Source: a bacterium | Lineage (GTDB): Bacteria > Bacteroidota > Bacteroidia > B-17B0 > Aurantibacillaceae | NCBI GenBank assembly: GCA_029945625.1 | Contig: JAQSCW010000010.1 | Location: 1 to 64,000, forward strand | Length of the DNA: 64,000 bases | Reading direction: 5' to 3' | Part shown: one piece after another, positions 43,491-54,297 of the stretch | How the letters are laid out: the number at the start of each line of letters is the position of its first letter | Position numbering within the stretch: position 1 is the stretch's first letter | Notes under the pieces: model-generated | The model's input: the letters and a program-made list of their open reading frames with translations, nothing else | Database searches by the model: none | Told to the model about the DNA's origin: nothing | Program-made: the position numbers and the translations under genes

Positions 43491-43493
43491 ATT

Positions 43494-46400
43494 ATGAGCA
43501 ACATCTACAAAGAACTTGAAAAACGCGTATTAGTGATTGATGGGGCCATGGGCACCATGATTCAGCAATATAAACTGGATGAAAAAGATTACCGGGGCAA
43601 ACGCTTTGCCGATTGGCCTAAAGACCTCAAGGGCAACAACGACCTTTTGTCAATCACACAGCCTCACATCATTAAAGCCATTCATAAAGAATATCTGAAG
43701 GCCGGCGCCGACATCATCGAAACTAATACATTCAGCGGCACCACCATTGCCATGGCCGATTATGAGATGGAAGGCCTTGTATATGAATTGAATTTTGAAT
43801 CGGCAAAAATTGCAAGAGAAGCAATAGCAGAATTTAGAACTGAAAACCCCGAATTTGCAGACGTCGCCAAATTTGTGGCCGGTTCCATGGGGCCCACTAC
43901 CAAACTGGCTTCAATGTCGCCCAACGTGAACGATCCCGGATACAGAGCAGTTACATTCAACGACTTGGTCACTGCCTATTCTGAACAAATTCGCGGGCTA
44001 ATAGATGGGGGTGCGGATGTGCTGTTGTTTGAAACTATTACCGACACGCTGAATGTAAAGGCTGCGCTTTTTGCCGCGCAAAACTATTGCCAAAAGATCA
44101 ACAAAAAAATACCGCTGATGGTATCGGGCACTATAACCGATGCCAGCGGAAGAACTTTGTCGGGACAAACCACCGAAGCATTCCTCAATTCGGTATCGCA
44201 CGTCGATCTGCTTAGTATTGGTTTAAATTGTGCTATGGGTGCAAAAGACCTTCGTCCCTATCTGGAAGAACTCTCTGACAAGGCCCCCTTTTATGTGAGT
44301 GCTTATCCAAACGCGGGTTTGCCAAATCAATTCGGGGAATACGATCAAGATGCTCACGAGATGGGACATCAAATCGAGGAATTCCTGAAAGCAGGATTTA
44401 TCAATATTGTAGGAGGATGTTGTGGTACTACCCCCGCTCACATTAAGCGAATCGCCGAATTGGCAAAACTGGCAAAACCGCGCAAAAAACCTGAGGCCGA
44501 TACGCTCATGCATTTGAGCGGACTTGAACCCCTCACGCTCAGGCCCGAAAGTAATTTTCTGAATGTGGGAGAACGTACAAACGTTACCGGTTCCAAAAAA
44601 TTTCTTCGTTTAATCAAAGAAGGACAGTACGAAGAGGCCTTAACTGTTGCCAAAGACCAAGTGGATGGCGGCGCGCAGGTAATTGATGTGAATATGGACG
44701 AGGGGATGCTCGATAGTGAATCTGCCATGACCACTTTCCTCAACCTCATCGCATCAGAGCCTGATATTTCGAGAGTTCCCATTATGATCGACTCCTCAAA
44801 ATGGAGCGTGATAGAAGCAGGTTTAAAATGTGTACAAGGCAAAGCCATCGTAAATTCAATTTCCTTAAAAGAAGGAGAGGAAAAATTTATTGAACAGGCG
44901 CACAAAGTAAAACTATACGGCGCGGCTGTTATTATTATGGCCTTTGATGAAACCGGGCAAGCTGATACCTATCAGAGAAGAATCGACATTTGTAAACGCG
45001 CTTACGACCTTTTGGTGAATACCGTGGACTTCCCCCCACAAGATATTATTTTTGACCCTAACATTTTTCCGGTGGCCACGGGCATGGAAGAACACCGCTT
45101 AAATGCCCTAGACTTTTTTAATGCTACCAAATGGATCAAACATAATTTGCCCCATGCAAAAGTGAGCGGCGGTGTAAGCAATGTGTCATTTTCATTTAGA
45201 GGAAACGATCATGTACGCGAGGCCATTCACTCGGCATTTTTGTTTCATGCAATTAAACACGGCATGGATATGGGCATTGTAAATCCAGCCCAATTAGTTG
45301 TATACGACACCATTGAAAAAGAACTTCTGCAATTGGTAGAAGATGTTTTGCTTAATCGACGTGATGACGCCACAGAAAGACTGGTGAACCATGCCGAAAC
45401 GTTAAAAGGGGTATCACTCGACAAGGCCGAAAAAGATGAAGCCTGGCGAAAAGGAACCGTAGAGGAACGATTGAGTTACGCGCTGGTAAAAGGTCTGGTG
45501 GAGTATATTGATGCGGACACGGAAGAAGCTCGCCTAAAACTGGGCAGGCCCTTGCATGTAATTGAAGGGCCACTTATGGATGGAATGAATGTGGTGGGAG
45601 ATCTGTTTGGTAGCGGCAAGATGTTTTTGCCGCAAGTAGTAAAAAGTGCCAGGGTAATGAAAAAAGCAGTAGCCTATTTAGAACCATATCTTCAGGCCGA
45701 AAAAGAGGCCAATAAGCTGGCAGGCATTGTGGGCGATGGCCGACAGAATGCAGGAAAAATATTAATGGCCACGGTAAAAGGAGATGTTCATGATATTGGA
45801 AAAAATATTGTGGGGGTGGTGTTGGCCTGCAATAACTACGAGATCATCGATTTGGGCGTAATGGTTTCGTGCGATAGAATTTTGGAGGAAGCCAAAAAAC
45901 ACGGCGTCGATGTGATTGGGTTGAGTGGACTCATTACTCCTTCGCTCGACGAAATGGTACATGTGGCCAAAGAAATGGAACGACTCAACTTTAAACTCCC
46001 CTTACTAATTGGTGGTGCTACCACTTCAAAAGTTCATACTGCCGTTAAAATTGCCCCGCATTATTCGGGACCTGTTGTGCACGTGAACGACGCCAGTAAA
46101 TCGGTACCGGTGGCCAGTAGTTTAATCTCAAATGAACTCCGCCCTGCTTTTATGGATGAGGTGAACAAAGATTATGTGCGGGTACGCGAACAGAATAAAA
46201 ACGCACAACAACAAAATAAATTCATCAGTCTGGAAGAAGCCAGAAAAAATAAATACCCCATCGATTGGAACAAAACGGAAATTACAAAACCTTCCTTTTT
46301 GGGAAATAGAATATTTACAAATTACGATCTCAAAGAAATTTCTGAATACATCGACTGGACTCCCTTTTTTCACAGTTGGGAAATGAAAGGCTCTTACCCC

Positions 46401-47216
46401 AAAATATTCAATGATGCTGCACGTGGAGAGGAAGCTAAGAAATTATTTGACGATGCTCATAAAATGCTCAACAAGATCATCTCAGAAAAATGGCTGAGTG
46501 CCAATGCGGTGATTGGCATTTATCCGGCTCATGTTGTGAATGACGATGATATAGAAGTGATGGCAGAACCCGGCAAGCCCGCCACGCATCTGTTTCACTC
46601 CATCCGGCAGCAAACAAAAAAACCGGCAGGACAGTATAATGTAGCCCTTTCCGATTTTATTAAGCCTAAAAATAATTCGGGGAATGCTTCTGTTGGGGAT
46701 CCTCTGGATTACATTGGGGCATTCGCTCTTACAACAGGCATTGGGATTGATGAACATGTTGCGCGCTTTGAGAAAGATCATGATGATTACAGCGCTATTA
46801 TGTTGAAGGCTGTCGCCGATCGCTTAGCGGAAGCCTTTGCCGAATTGATGCACAAAAAAGTACGCCGCGAATTTTGGGGCTATGCTAAAAACGAAAATTT
46901 CACAAATGCTGAATTAATTAAGGAAGAATATGCCGGTATCCGACCCGCGCCTGGTTATCCCGCGCAGCCCGACCATACTGAGAAATTAACAATTTGGAAT
47001 TTGCTGGATGTTGAAAAAAGTACCGGAATTATTCTTACCGAAAGTCTGGCCATGGTGCCTACGGCAGCCGTTAGCGGTTTGTATTTTGGTCACCCCGACT
47101 CACATTATTTTGGTATAGGAAAGATTACCAAAGAACAAGTGGCAGATTACGCAAAACGTAAACGCATGGAGTTTTCGGATGCTGAAAGATGGCTTGGTCC
47201 TGCTTTAGGATACTAA
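43494..47216 (+). CDS. metH: Cobalamin-dependent methionine synthase, full length
   Basis: 1240-residue four-module enzyme that transfers a methyl group from methyltetrahydrofolate to homocysteine through cobalamin. The homocysteine domain (about 1-325) has zinc cysteines in GGCCGT (C309, C310). The pterin domain (about 345-620) includes [11 protein letters not shown]. The cap and B12-binding domains (about 650-890) have DVHDIGKN with axial H766. The C-terminal SAM-binding reactivation domain (about 900-1235) has [12 protein letters not shown]. All four are present in one chain. Controlled by the S-box riboswitch upstream. Confidence 0.97.
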   Translation: MSNIYKELEKRVLVIDGAMGTMIQQYKLDEKDYRGKRFADWPKDLKGNNDLLSITQPHIIKAIHKEYLKAGADIIETNTFSGTTIAMADYEMEGLVYELNFESAKIAREAIAEFRTENPEFADVAKFVAGSMGPTTKLASMSPNVNDPGYRAVTFNDLVTAYSEQIRGLIDGGADVLLFETITDTLNVKAALFAAQNYCQKINKKIPLMVSGTITDASGRTLSGQTTEAFLNSVSHVDLLSIGLNCAMGAKDLRPYLEELSDKAPFYVSAYPNAGLPNQFGEYDQDAHEMGHQIEEFLKAGFINIVGGCCGTTPAHIKRIAELAKLAKPRKKPEADTLMHLSGLEPLTLRPESNFLNVGERTNVTGSKKFLRLIKEGQYEEALTVAKDQVDGGAQVIDVNMDEGMLDSESAMTTFLNLIASEPDISRVPIMIDSSKWSVIEAGLKCVQGKAIVNSISLKEGEEKFIEQAHKVKLYGAAVIIMAFDETGQADTYQRRIDICKRAYDLLVNTVDFPPQDIIFDPNIFPVATGMEEHRLNALDFFNATKWIKHNLPHAKVSGGVSNVSFSFRGNDHVREAIHSAFLFHAIKHGMDMGIVNPAQLVVYDTIEKELLQLVEDVLLNRRDDATERLVNHAETLKGVSLDKAEKDEAWRKGTVEERLSYALVKGLVEYIDADTEEARLKLGRPLHVIEGPLMDGMNVVGDLFGSGKMFLPQVVKSARVMKKAVAYLEPYLQAEKEANKLAGIVGDGRQNAGKILMATVKGDVHDIGKNIVGVVLACNNYEIIDLGVMVSCDRILEEAKKHGVDVIGLSGLITPSLDEMVHVAKEMERLNFKLPLLIGGATTSKVHTAVKIAPHYSGPVVHVNDASKSVPVASSLISNELRPAFMDEVNKDYVRVREQNKNAQQQNKFISLEEARKNKYPIDWNKTEITKPSFLGNRIFTNYDLKEISEYIDWTPFFHSWEMKGSYPKIFNDAARGEEAKKLFDDAHKMLNKIISEKWLSANAVIGIYPAHVVNDDDIEVMAEPGKPATHLFHSIRQQTKKPAGQYNVALSDFIKPKNNSGNASVGDPLDYIGAFALTTGIGIDEHVARFEKDHDDYSAIMLKAVADRLAEAFAELMHKKVRREFWGYAKNENFTNAELIKEEYAGIRPAPGYPAQPDHTEKLTIWNLLDVEKSTGIILTESLAMVPTAAVSGLYFGHPDSHYFGIGKITKEQVADYAKRKRMEFSDAERWLGPALGY

Positions 47217-47316
47217 TCTCTTTTGAACACAAAGCTTAGCCTTCATTATTGGCCTGCTCGTCGAAATTTGTTTTTTTATCAGATTCTTGAATTACCTTTG
47301 AAAGGCGAAAAGCAAT

Positions 47317-47706
47317 ATGAAAGAATTTGACACTCCTGCCTTTAGAATGATCGTTCATGATAATTTACTAAAAGAAGTAAAGGTAAAGCGCGGCGTGACA
47401 TACTCTGAAAAGGATGTGTGGGAATCAAGAGATCTTTCTTTGGCGTATATACCCGGGGCTAAATTTTTTGTATTATTTGAGGGTGAAGAAAACAGCTCCG
47501 TGTCTGCCGCCGCCAGAAGTGCCGCTGCTACTGAAGAATACTACCAATACGTGGCGGCTCTGGCCCTTTTTGGCAACCGAATGCTAGAGTCCATTATGGG
47601 CAATCTATTCTTGAAAATTAACAAGCCCAAGGTTCCCACGCGTTTTTTTGATAACCGGGAGCAGGCCATCGAATGGCTAAAACAGAAAATGATCTCCTTG
47701 AAATAA
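47317..47706 (+). CDS. STAS/SEC14-like (DUF7793-type) small protein, copy B
   Basis: 129-residue cytoplasmic protein related to the gene at 24819-25199 by its C-terminal block (GNLFLKINKPKVPTRFF, then EQAIEWLKQ). The N-terminal half differs but has the same beta-alpha order. Promoter box TACCTTTG at 47293-47300, with TTTG at 47267-47270, supports independent expression with a short leader. Function unknown; sits alone between metH and purH. Confidence 0.78.
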   Translation: MKEFDTPAFRMIVHDNLLKEVKVKRGVTYSEKDVWESRDLSLAYIPGAKFFVLFEGEENSSVSAAARSAAATEEYYQYVAALALFGNRMLESIMGNLFLKINKPKVPTRFFDNREQAIEWLKQKMISLK

Positions 47707-47760
47707 AAGGGCTACCGCTTCTCTCTACCTCCTAAATTTCCACCTTTTTTAAACAATTTA

Positions 47761-47789
47761 GTTGAATTTAAGTTCTTAAGGTATCTTTG
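47761..47789 (+). promoter_or_regulatory. purH promoter
   Basis: GTTG at 47761-47764, a 17-base spacer and TATCTTTG at 47782-47789 fit the Bacteroidota promoter pattern with slightly short spacing. The predicted start near 47795 leaves a leader of about nine bases before the purH ATG. Confidence 0.55.
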
Positions 47790-47803
47790 CGTTTTACATA
47801 AAA

Positions 47804-49330
47804 ATGCAAAATTCAAAATCCATCAATAGCGCGCTCATCTCTGTTTACTACAAAGATCATTTAGAGCCCATCATTCAAAAATTACACTCCCTAGGCGTAA
47901 AATTGTACAGCACCGGGGGCACTTTTTCGTTTATTGAGAAATTAAACATTCCGGTTACCAGTGTTGATTCAGTAACCAAGTACCCCGAAATTTTTGGTGG
48001 AAGAGTGAAGACCCTGCATCCTGCCATATTTGGGGGGATTCTGAACAGAAGGGACAATCCTTCGGACAAAAAAGAAAAAGAGCAACACCGTATTCCTGAC
48101 ATCGATTTGGTGATTGTGGATCTCTACCCCTTTGAAGAAACCGTTGCGGCCAAAGCATCTGAAGAAAACACCATCGAAAAAATAGACATTGGGGGAATTT
48201 CTCTGATACGTGCGGCCGCAAAAAACTTTAATGACGTAGTAATTGTTTCCTCACGCGACCATTATTCAGAATTACTTCATTTGTTGGAATCTAAAAACGG
48301 TAAGTCAGACTTAGCCGATCGCAAACACTTTGCTGCCAAGGCTTTTGCTACCTCATCGCATTATGACGCTGCCATTTTTAATTATTTTAATCAAACCGAA
48401 AATATTGCAGAATTTAAGCAGAGCGTTCAAAAAAGTCAGACGCTTCGCTACGGAGAAAATCCTCATCAAAAAGGGATCTTTTACGGAGACCTGGATAAAA
48501 TGTTCACAAAACTCAATGGCAAAGAACTTTCTTATAATAATTTGCTGGATGTGGACGCCGCGGTAGCGTTGATGTCGGATTTCACTGAGCCCACTTTTGC
48601 GATCTTAAAACACAATAATGCGTGTGGTGTGGCTTCAAGAGCCACTATTCATAAGGCTTATGTGGACGCATTGGCGGCAGATCCCGTTTCTGCTTTCGGA
48701 GGAATTTTAATTGCCAACCGTGAAATTGATCTGGCAACAGCGGGTGAAGTGAACAAATTGTTTTGCGAAGTAGTCATTGCTCCTTCCTTCTCTGCCGATG
48801 CCTTGAATCTGCTGAAATCAAAACCAAACCGTATTCTTTTAATCCAAAACAAAGTTGAACTAAGCAAGACCTCTTTCAGAACGCTCCTCAATGGTGTGAT
48901 TGAACAAGACAAAGATCTTAAAACAGAATCGGCCTTAGACATAAAACCAGCCACAACTTTAACGCCTAGCGACTCTGAAATCAAAGATCTTTTGTTTGCA
49001 AACAAATTAGTAAAGCATACAAAATCGAACACCATTGTGTTCGCCAAAAACGGTCAATTATTGGCAAGTGGAACGGGACAAACTTCCCGTGTTGACGCAT
49101 TAAAACAAGCCATCACCAAAGCACAAAGTTTTGGGTTCGATCTTAAAGGTGCGGTAATGGCCAGTGATGCATTTTTTCCTTTTCCCGATTGTGTAGAGAT
49201 AGCGCACGGGGTGGGAATTACAGCGGTTATCCAGCCCGGGGGTTCAATAAAAGACAAAGAAAGTATTGAATACTGCAATGCTCACAACATGAGTATGGTG
49301 ATGACGGGGGTTAGACATTTTAAGCACTAG
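47804..49330 (+). CDS. purH: Bifunctional AICAR transformylase / IMP cyclohydrolase
   Basis: 508-residue enzyme for the last two steps of IMP synthesis. The N-terminal IMP cyclohydrolase domain (about 1-145) has STGGTFSFIEK, VKTLHPAIFGGIL and the DLVIVDLYPFE stretch. The transformylase domain follows, with RYGENPHQKG, LKHNNACGVA (catalytic Lys-His) and ASDAFFPFPDCVE. It ends MVMTGVRHFKH, the normal C-terminus. The following secreted protein gene begins five bases after the stop. Confidence 0.97.
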   Translation: MQNSKSINSALISVYYKDHLEPIIQKLHSLGVKLYSTGGTFSFIEKLNIPVTSVDSVTKYPEIFGGRVKTLHPAIFGGILNRRDNPSDKKEKEQHRIPDIDLVIVDLYPFEETVAAKASEENTIEKIDIGGISLIRAAAKNFNDVVIVSSRDHYSELLHLLESKNGKSDLADRKHFAAKAFATSSHYDAAIFNYFNQTENIAEFKQSVQKSQTLRYGENPHQKGIFYGDLDKMFTKLNGKELSYNNLLDVDAAVALMSDFTEPTFAILKHNNACGVASRATIHKAYVDALAADPVSAFGGILIANREIDLATAGEVNKLFCEVVIAPSFSADALNLLKSKPNRILLIQNKVELSKTSFRTLLNGVIEQDKDLKTESALDIKPATTLTPSDSEIKDLLFANKLVKHTKSNTIVFAKNGQLLASGTGQTSRVDALKQAITKAQSFGFDLKGAVMASDAFFPFPDCVEIAHGVGITAVIQPGGSIKDKESIEYCNAHNMSMVMTGVRHFKH

Positions 49331-49335
49331 CGCTT

Positions 49336-50085
49336 TTGAAAAAGACAACAAGCGTTTTATTACTTCTGTTTAAAACAAGTTTGTTTTTTTCTCAAACTAC
49401 TCAACTTATTAACGAATCTGGTTTTAAACACAACTATGTTGTTGGACCACTTCAATTCATAGAAGATGCAAAAGATACTGCCAGACTCAAATACATTGCC
49501 ACACTGAAGGTAAGTGACAAACAATCAAATTTGCAAAGTCCGGCTGCCTGGTTCGATCTCATTAAAGGGAAGGCCAAGGAAAGTGGCGCCAATAGTTATT
49601 TGGTTTCTGAATTTCTGGAAGATGATAATTCTATGTCTGTTATACTCAAATTCTATTTTGCAGGGCAAAAATTTTTAGAGCAAAATAAACAGAGGGCAAA
49701 GTTTGATTCTGTAATTCTTTTTAACCAAACACGGCATCTAAAAGATACCGCCAGCTTTTATTTAAATGATAAACAAATACTTTTTGATCCTTTGACCTAC
49801 TTTGTTTTTGAAACAAAACCTTATGTGCCATATTATGTGGCTACGAGTGTCAGCAACGTAACTGCTAAGAAGATTTTGATAAAAAAAGTCCAAAAAGCAC
49901 GCTTCTTCATAATCCCTTCTAACAAAAGTTCTTTTGTATTGAACCGAAGCTCACTCGAACCAAACAGTGTGGGTATAGGCATAGGCGGCATAATTGTAAC
50001 TTTTGGGAGAAACGCGGCTTACGAATTAGGGTATGATGTGGGGAGATTTTTGTTTGCGCTCTATTCCCTCAATAAAGTAGAATAA
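49336..50085 (+). CDS. Hypothetical secreted protein
   Basis: 249-residue protein starting at a TTG five bases after the purH stop (MKKTTSVLLLLFKTSLFFSQ, a clear signal peptide). The mature domain has alternating beta-strand patterns and contains KAKESGANSYLVSEFLED near residue 90 and a glycine-rich hydrophobic segment IGIGGIIVTFG near 225 that may be a membrane contact. No known family recognised. The spacing implies co-transcription with purH, without a functional reason that I can see. Confidence 0.75.
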   Translation: MKKTTSVLLLLFKTSLFFSQTTQLINESGFKHNYVVGPLQFIEDAKDTARLKYIATLKVSDKQSNLQSPAAWFDLIKGKAKESGANSYLVSEFLEDDNSMSVILKFYFAGQKFLEQNKQRAKFDSVILFNQTRHLKDTASFYLNDKQILFDPLTYFVFETKPYVPYYVATSVSNVTAKKILIKKVQKARFFIIPSNKSSFVLNRSSLEPNSVGIGIGGIIVTFGRNAAYELGYDVGRFLFALYSLNKVE

Positions 50086-50185
50086 TTGTTTTCTAACGGC
50101 TTTTTGTCTCATGATTCCTTCGTGTGTTCCACACCTTAGCAAATTGACCGCGGGCAAAATTAAATTGAAACGAAAAATTTTGTTC

Positions 50186-52138
50186 TTACGCTATCCGTTT
50201 TAAATTGATGGCCTTGGGAGGACTTATTACCATTGGAAATTTTTCTACTTTCACCGAACTGCTGTCCAATCCGAATGCTTTAGACTCGCTTAAACTAAGT
50301 TGTTTTAATAGGAAGTACACATTCAAAATCACTTTTTCGAAAAGTGGGAGGTCGTTTTCGTAGGACAGGAATTTTTCGAGCACCACAAATTTAAAGTCAC
50401 CAATCACATTGTTCTTATTTAAGGATTCGTAACGGCTCGTAATATCCACCTCTCCGTTCTTAACGAGGTCAGAAACCACTTTTCTAAACATAAGATTGAT
50501 ACGCGGAGGGATTCGGAAACCGATTTTAAAATCAACTCGAATAATATCGTCTTCGGCAATATGAGTTACTTTATAATCCATGCGATAGGGCTCATCCATC
50601 ACATCAACATGCACAAACCAATAAATATCGGCTTTTTTTGGTCGTTTTTGCAGGATCGAATATATTACCTTAGATTCTATTTCCAAAGGATTGTTAGCGC
50701 TGGTCATGTACACCAAATGTGTGGCATATTTCTGAATACTCGCGTCGCGACTCAAATCACAGAGCATGTCTTTATAGGTTTCAAGGGGCACCACATCGGT
50801 ATAGCGGCGTCTGATTAGTTTAGCCAAGTACCAGCATCCCATTATTCCCGCCAAAAACAGAGCAATACAAAATGTGATGTAGCCTCCCTTTGGAAATTTC
50901 TCCAAAAGGGCGATCAAAAAAGAACCTTCGATGATGATATACGAGAACGCAAAGATGCCAACAAACCAGGCAGGGTACTTTTTTAGCTGCATAAAGAATG
51001 CGAGCAATCGCGACGACATCAGCATCCCCAAAATGATGGTTAAACCATAGGCTGCCTCCATGTTTGATGATTCTTTGAAATACAGCACCACAAAAACACA
51101 GCCCGCATAAAGTAACCAATTAATGGATGAAATATACATCTGCCCTTTGAGCTCGGTGGGATATTTGATCTTTACTTTCGGCCAAAAATCAAGTCGGATG
51201 GCTTCATTGATGAGTGTAAAAGAACCGCTAATAAGAGCTTGTGAAGCCACAACGGTGGCCACGGTGGCGATCGCAATCCCAAACGGAAGGAACCATTGGG
51301 GCATAATGGCATAAAATGGATTCCCCCCATTCAAGGTCTTTCCATCCATAGACACTAACCAGGAAGTTTGACCCATATAGTTTAAAACCAACATCGACTT
51401 TACGAAAATCCAACTGATGCGAATGTTGTTTCTTCCACAGTGACCCATATCAGAGTATAGTGCTTCTGCTCCGGTGGTACAAAGGAAAACTGCTCCCAAA
51501 AGCCAAAATGCACCGGGGTGCGTGATCAGTAAGTTAATGCCGTAGTAGGGATTAAGGGCTTTTAGAACGTGATAATTTTGAGAGATCCCTACAACTCCCA
51601 CCGCGCCAAGTGTAATGAACCATACGAGCATAATGGGTCCAAAAAATCGACCAATAAACTTTGTGCCAAATTGCTGAATAAAAAATAAACCGGTAATGAT
51701 GGCGATCACAATGGGAATTGTATGCAGTTCACTAAACCGTGGAATTAATTTTAGACCTTCCACTGCCGACGCAACCGAAATGGGAGGAGTAATGATGCCC
51801 TCTCCAAGAATACAACATCCGCCAATAATTGCAGGAAAAATAAGCCATCTGCGCTTTGCCTTCTTAATAAGGGCATACAATGAAAAAATACCGCCTTCGC
51901 CATTGTTGTCGGCCCGCAACGTAAAAATCACATATTTGATGGTAGTTTGAAATGTGAGTGTCCAAAACACCAGCGACATGGCCCCAACAATGACGTCAGC
52001 ATGTATGGTACCTGTGCCAACAACCGACTTCATCACGTAAAGCGGTGATGTGCCAATATCACCATAGATGATTCCCAGTGTGACAATTAAACCTCCTAAA
52101 GTAATTTTGTGGAGGTGACCGGTATGATGATTGCCCAT
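50186..52138 (-). CDS. kup: Kup-type potassium uptake transporter
   Basis: 650-residue KUP/HAK/KT permease for proton-coupled K+ uptake. Twelve hydrophobic segments lie in about 15-430, beginning with LGGLIVTLGIIYGDIGTSPLYV, the family signature. ADNNGEGGIFSLYALI and GTEALYSDMGHCGRNNIRISW-type loops are present, the latter split here by length only. A cytosolic C-terminal domain (about 455-650) completes the protein. It is monocistronic and convergent with the secreted protein gene. No potassium-responsive regulatory element was recognised upstream. Confidence 0.95.
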   Translation of the reverse strand: MGNHHTGHLHKITLGGLIVTLGIIYGDIGTSPLYVMKSVVGTGTIHADVIVGAMSLVFWTLTFQTTIKYVIFTLRADNNGEGGIFSLYALIKKAKRRWLIFPAIIGGCCILGEGIITPPISVASAVEGLKLIPRFSELHTIPIVIAIITGLFFIQQFGTKFIGRFFGPIMLVWFITLGAVGVVGISQNYHVLKALNPYYGINLLITHPGAFWLLGAVFLCTTGAEALYSDMGHCGRNNIRISWIFVKSMLVLNYMGQTSWLVSMDGKTLNGGNPFYAIMPQWFLPFGIAIATVATVVASQALISGSFTLINEAIRLDFWPKVKIKYPTELKGQMYISSINWLLYAGCVFVVLYFKESSNMEAAYGLTIILGMLMSSRLLAFFMQLKKYPAWFVGIFAFSYIIIEGSFLIALLEKFPKGGYITFCIALFLAGIMGCWYLAKLIRRRYTDVVPLETYKDMLCDLSRDASIQKYATHLVYMTSANNPLEIESKVIYSILQKRPKKADIYWFVHVDVMDEPYRMDYKVTHIAEDDIIRVDFKIGFRIPPRINLMFRKVVSDLVKNGEVDITSRYESLNKNNVIGDFKFVVLEKFLSYENDLPLFEKVILNVYFLLKQLSLSESKAFGLDSSSVKVEKFPMVISPPKAINLKRIA

Positions 52139-52327
52139 GTAAGGGATATTTTAAAAAACGTCAAAATTATGAGAAAATAGCACGTGAGGTCCATAATTTT
52201 GATAATTATTTAACGGGCCGCTCCCTTCCTCTCTCCGTTCCCTTTTTACTGAATCCGCGTTAAATAAGCTAAAAAACCCTGTTTTCCGCATTTTTTTTAA
52301 TACATTTATTTCTCTTAAATTCTGCCT

Positions 52328-54286
52328 ATGAGATTGTCTAACTGTTCCTTTCTTTTTTTTGTCTCCTTCGCCTTTCTTTTTGATTATTCGAATTATGCGC
52401 AAACAGTTTCTGGCAATTCGCCTGGGCAAAAGAAAAATAATTTGCTGTCCACAAAAGGATACCATTCGAACAACGATGCCCAAACGAGTCGTAAAACTAA
52501 TTTCACATTTTACAAACAAGGAACTTTTAATTTTGAAAACGCCCACGATGATTTTCAGGCCGCTCTAATGGTCCGGGAAATGCCAAAGCAAGGCAGCTCT
52601 AAGATGGAACCCTACAACTACCCGTCTGCCAAAGAAATACCTCAACCCGGGGCTTCTCAAAAACCTGCTACGCTGCCCGACCTCATAAAAGGGCAAAGTT
52701 TTGTTGGAAATCCTTTTGGTCTCAGCACTCCTTGCGATAATGATCTTGCAATTTCTGACTCGGGTTTTGTAGTGTCGGTGATGAACACTAATATTTTTGT
52801 GAAGAATATTGCCACCGGCACTAATTATCCCGTAAAAACTCTGGCAGCGTTTACGCTACCCATTAACAACAAACATCAGGAATTCGACCCTAAAGTGATG
52901 TATGATCCATTGTATGACCGATTTGTGCTTATGTGTATGGTAGGAAATGTAGACACCACCAGCAAAATGATCGTTGGGTTTTCGCAAACTAGTAATCCTA
53001 CCGGCAGCTGGAATTTATACACACTCCCCGGAAACGCTCTCAATAATGGCCTTTGGTCAGATTACCCAATGATTGCGATGACAGAAAAAGAATTATTTCT
53101 GAGTGTAAATCTGTTATACAATGATAGCTCATGGCAAACAGGTTTTGTTGAAACAATTGTTTGGCAAATGGATAAGAAGAAGGGTTACGCGGGCCAACCC
53201 CTATCTTCCACCCTACACTCTAACATTAAATTTAACGGTAAGGCTGTTCGCAATTTATGTCCTGCAAAAGGGGGAAGCAAATTGTATAAACCAAACATGT
53301 ATTTTGTTTCAAACAGAAATTTAGCGTCGCAAAATGACACTGTGTTTTTGGTGAACATAACCGACACCATTAATGCCCCAACAAATACTGTAACAGTAAA
53401 AGCGCTCACCACTAATCAATCTTATTTTTTTCCTCCAAATGGACGACAAACTACACCAACTCAATCTTTGGCCACAAACGACTGTCGCAATCTGGGCGCC
53501 TTTTATGAAAACAACAAAATACAATATGTTCACAATACGAAGAACCCGGCAAACAATCACGTGACCATCTACTACGGGGTCATTGATAACCCCCAATCAG
53601 TCGCCCCTTTGGTAAGCGGTTACTTACTTCCCAACGACACTATGGACTTTGCTTACCCTAATATTTCCTATGCCGGAAGATCCACCACAGACCAAACATC
53701 TATTATTACCTTCGACCACTCGTCTAATAAGATAAACCCCGGCGTTTCTGCCATGCAGGCCGACGGGGCAGGCAATTTTTCAAAAGTGCTGCGAATCCAA
53801 AATGGGTATACCTACGTTAACTTATTAACGAATAACCTTGAGCGATGGGGAGACTATTCGGGATCACAGCGGCGTTATAATAAGCCGGGTGAAGTATGGA
53901 TGAGTGGCTATTACGGATATTACTACAGTGGTAGTTTTCCATGGACGCATGCGGCCTGGATTGCTCAATTAACAACCTCCGTTACCATTGTCGATACCAC
54001 CGGTATTTCATCTGAAAAAGAAAAAGAGATCTCCCGCGTGAGTGTATATCCTAACCCGGCTTCCGACGTGTTTAGCGTTTCTTTTGCGATTCCAAAACCC
54101 GAGTACCTCAGTTTCGAACTTTTTAATTCGCAAGGTAGTTTAGTAGCAGTTCTCTTGCGCGATTGGGTAAAATTTAACGAGAACGTATTTAGTTTTAAAA
54201 CCGGTACATTGCCAAAAGGAGTGTATCTTTTAAAGATCTCCGGAAATTATGGCTCTATTATAACTAAGAATATAATTATTAATTAA
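52328..54286 (+). CDS. T9SS type A cargo protein
   Basis: 652-residue secreted protein. Signal peptide (ending YAQ) and a low-complexity N-terminal region of about 100 residues precede a large beta-rich domain whose repeated strands (VSVMNTNIFVKNIATG, MYDPLYDRFVLMCMVG, GSWNLYTLPG, WSDYPMIAMTEKELFLSVNL) look like a beta-propeller. A type A sorting domain (SVYPNPASDVFSVSF to the end, with LPKGVYLLKIS) directs export by T9SS and surface attachment. The exact function is unknown. Followed after 11 bases by a type B cargo gene on the same strand, probably co-transcribed. Confidence 0.87.
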   Translation: MRLSNCSFLFFVSFAFLFDYSNYAQTVSGNSPGQKKNNLLSTKGYHSNNDAQTSRKTNFTFYKQGTFNFENAHDDFQAALMVREMPKQGSSKMEPYNYPSAKEIPQPGASQKPATLPDLIKGQSFVGNPFGLSTPCDNDLAISDSGFVVSVMNTNIFVKNIATGTNYPVKTLAAFTLPINNKHQEFDPKVMYDPLYDRFVLMCMVGNVDTTSKMIVGFSQTSNPTGSWNLYTLPGNALNNGLWSDYPMIAMTEKELFLSVNLLYNDSSWQTGFVETIVWQMDKKKGYAGQPLSSTLHSNIKFNGKAVRNLCPAKGGSKLYKPNMYFVSNRNLASQNDTVFLVNITDTINAPTNTVTVKALTTNQSYFFPPNGRQTTPTQSLATNDCRNLGAFYENNKIQYVHNTKNPANNHVTIYYGVIDNPQSVAPLVSGYLLPNDTMDFAYPNISYAGRSTTDQTSIITFDHSSNKINPGVSAMQADGAGNFSKVLRIQNGYTYVNLLTNNLERWGDYSGSQRRYNKPGEVWMSGYYGYYYSGSFPWTHAAWIAQLTTSVTIVDTTGISSEKEKEISRVSVYPNPASDVFSVSFAIPKPEYLSFELFNSQGSLVAVLLRDWVKFNENVFSFKTGTLPKGVYLLKISGNYGSIITKNIIIN

Positions 54287-54297
54287 TCTCAACTCGC

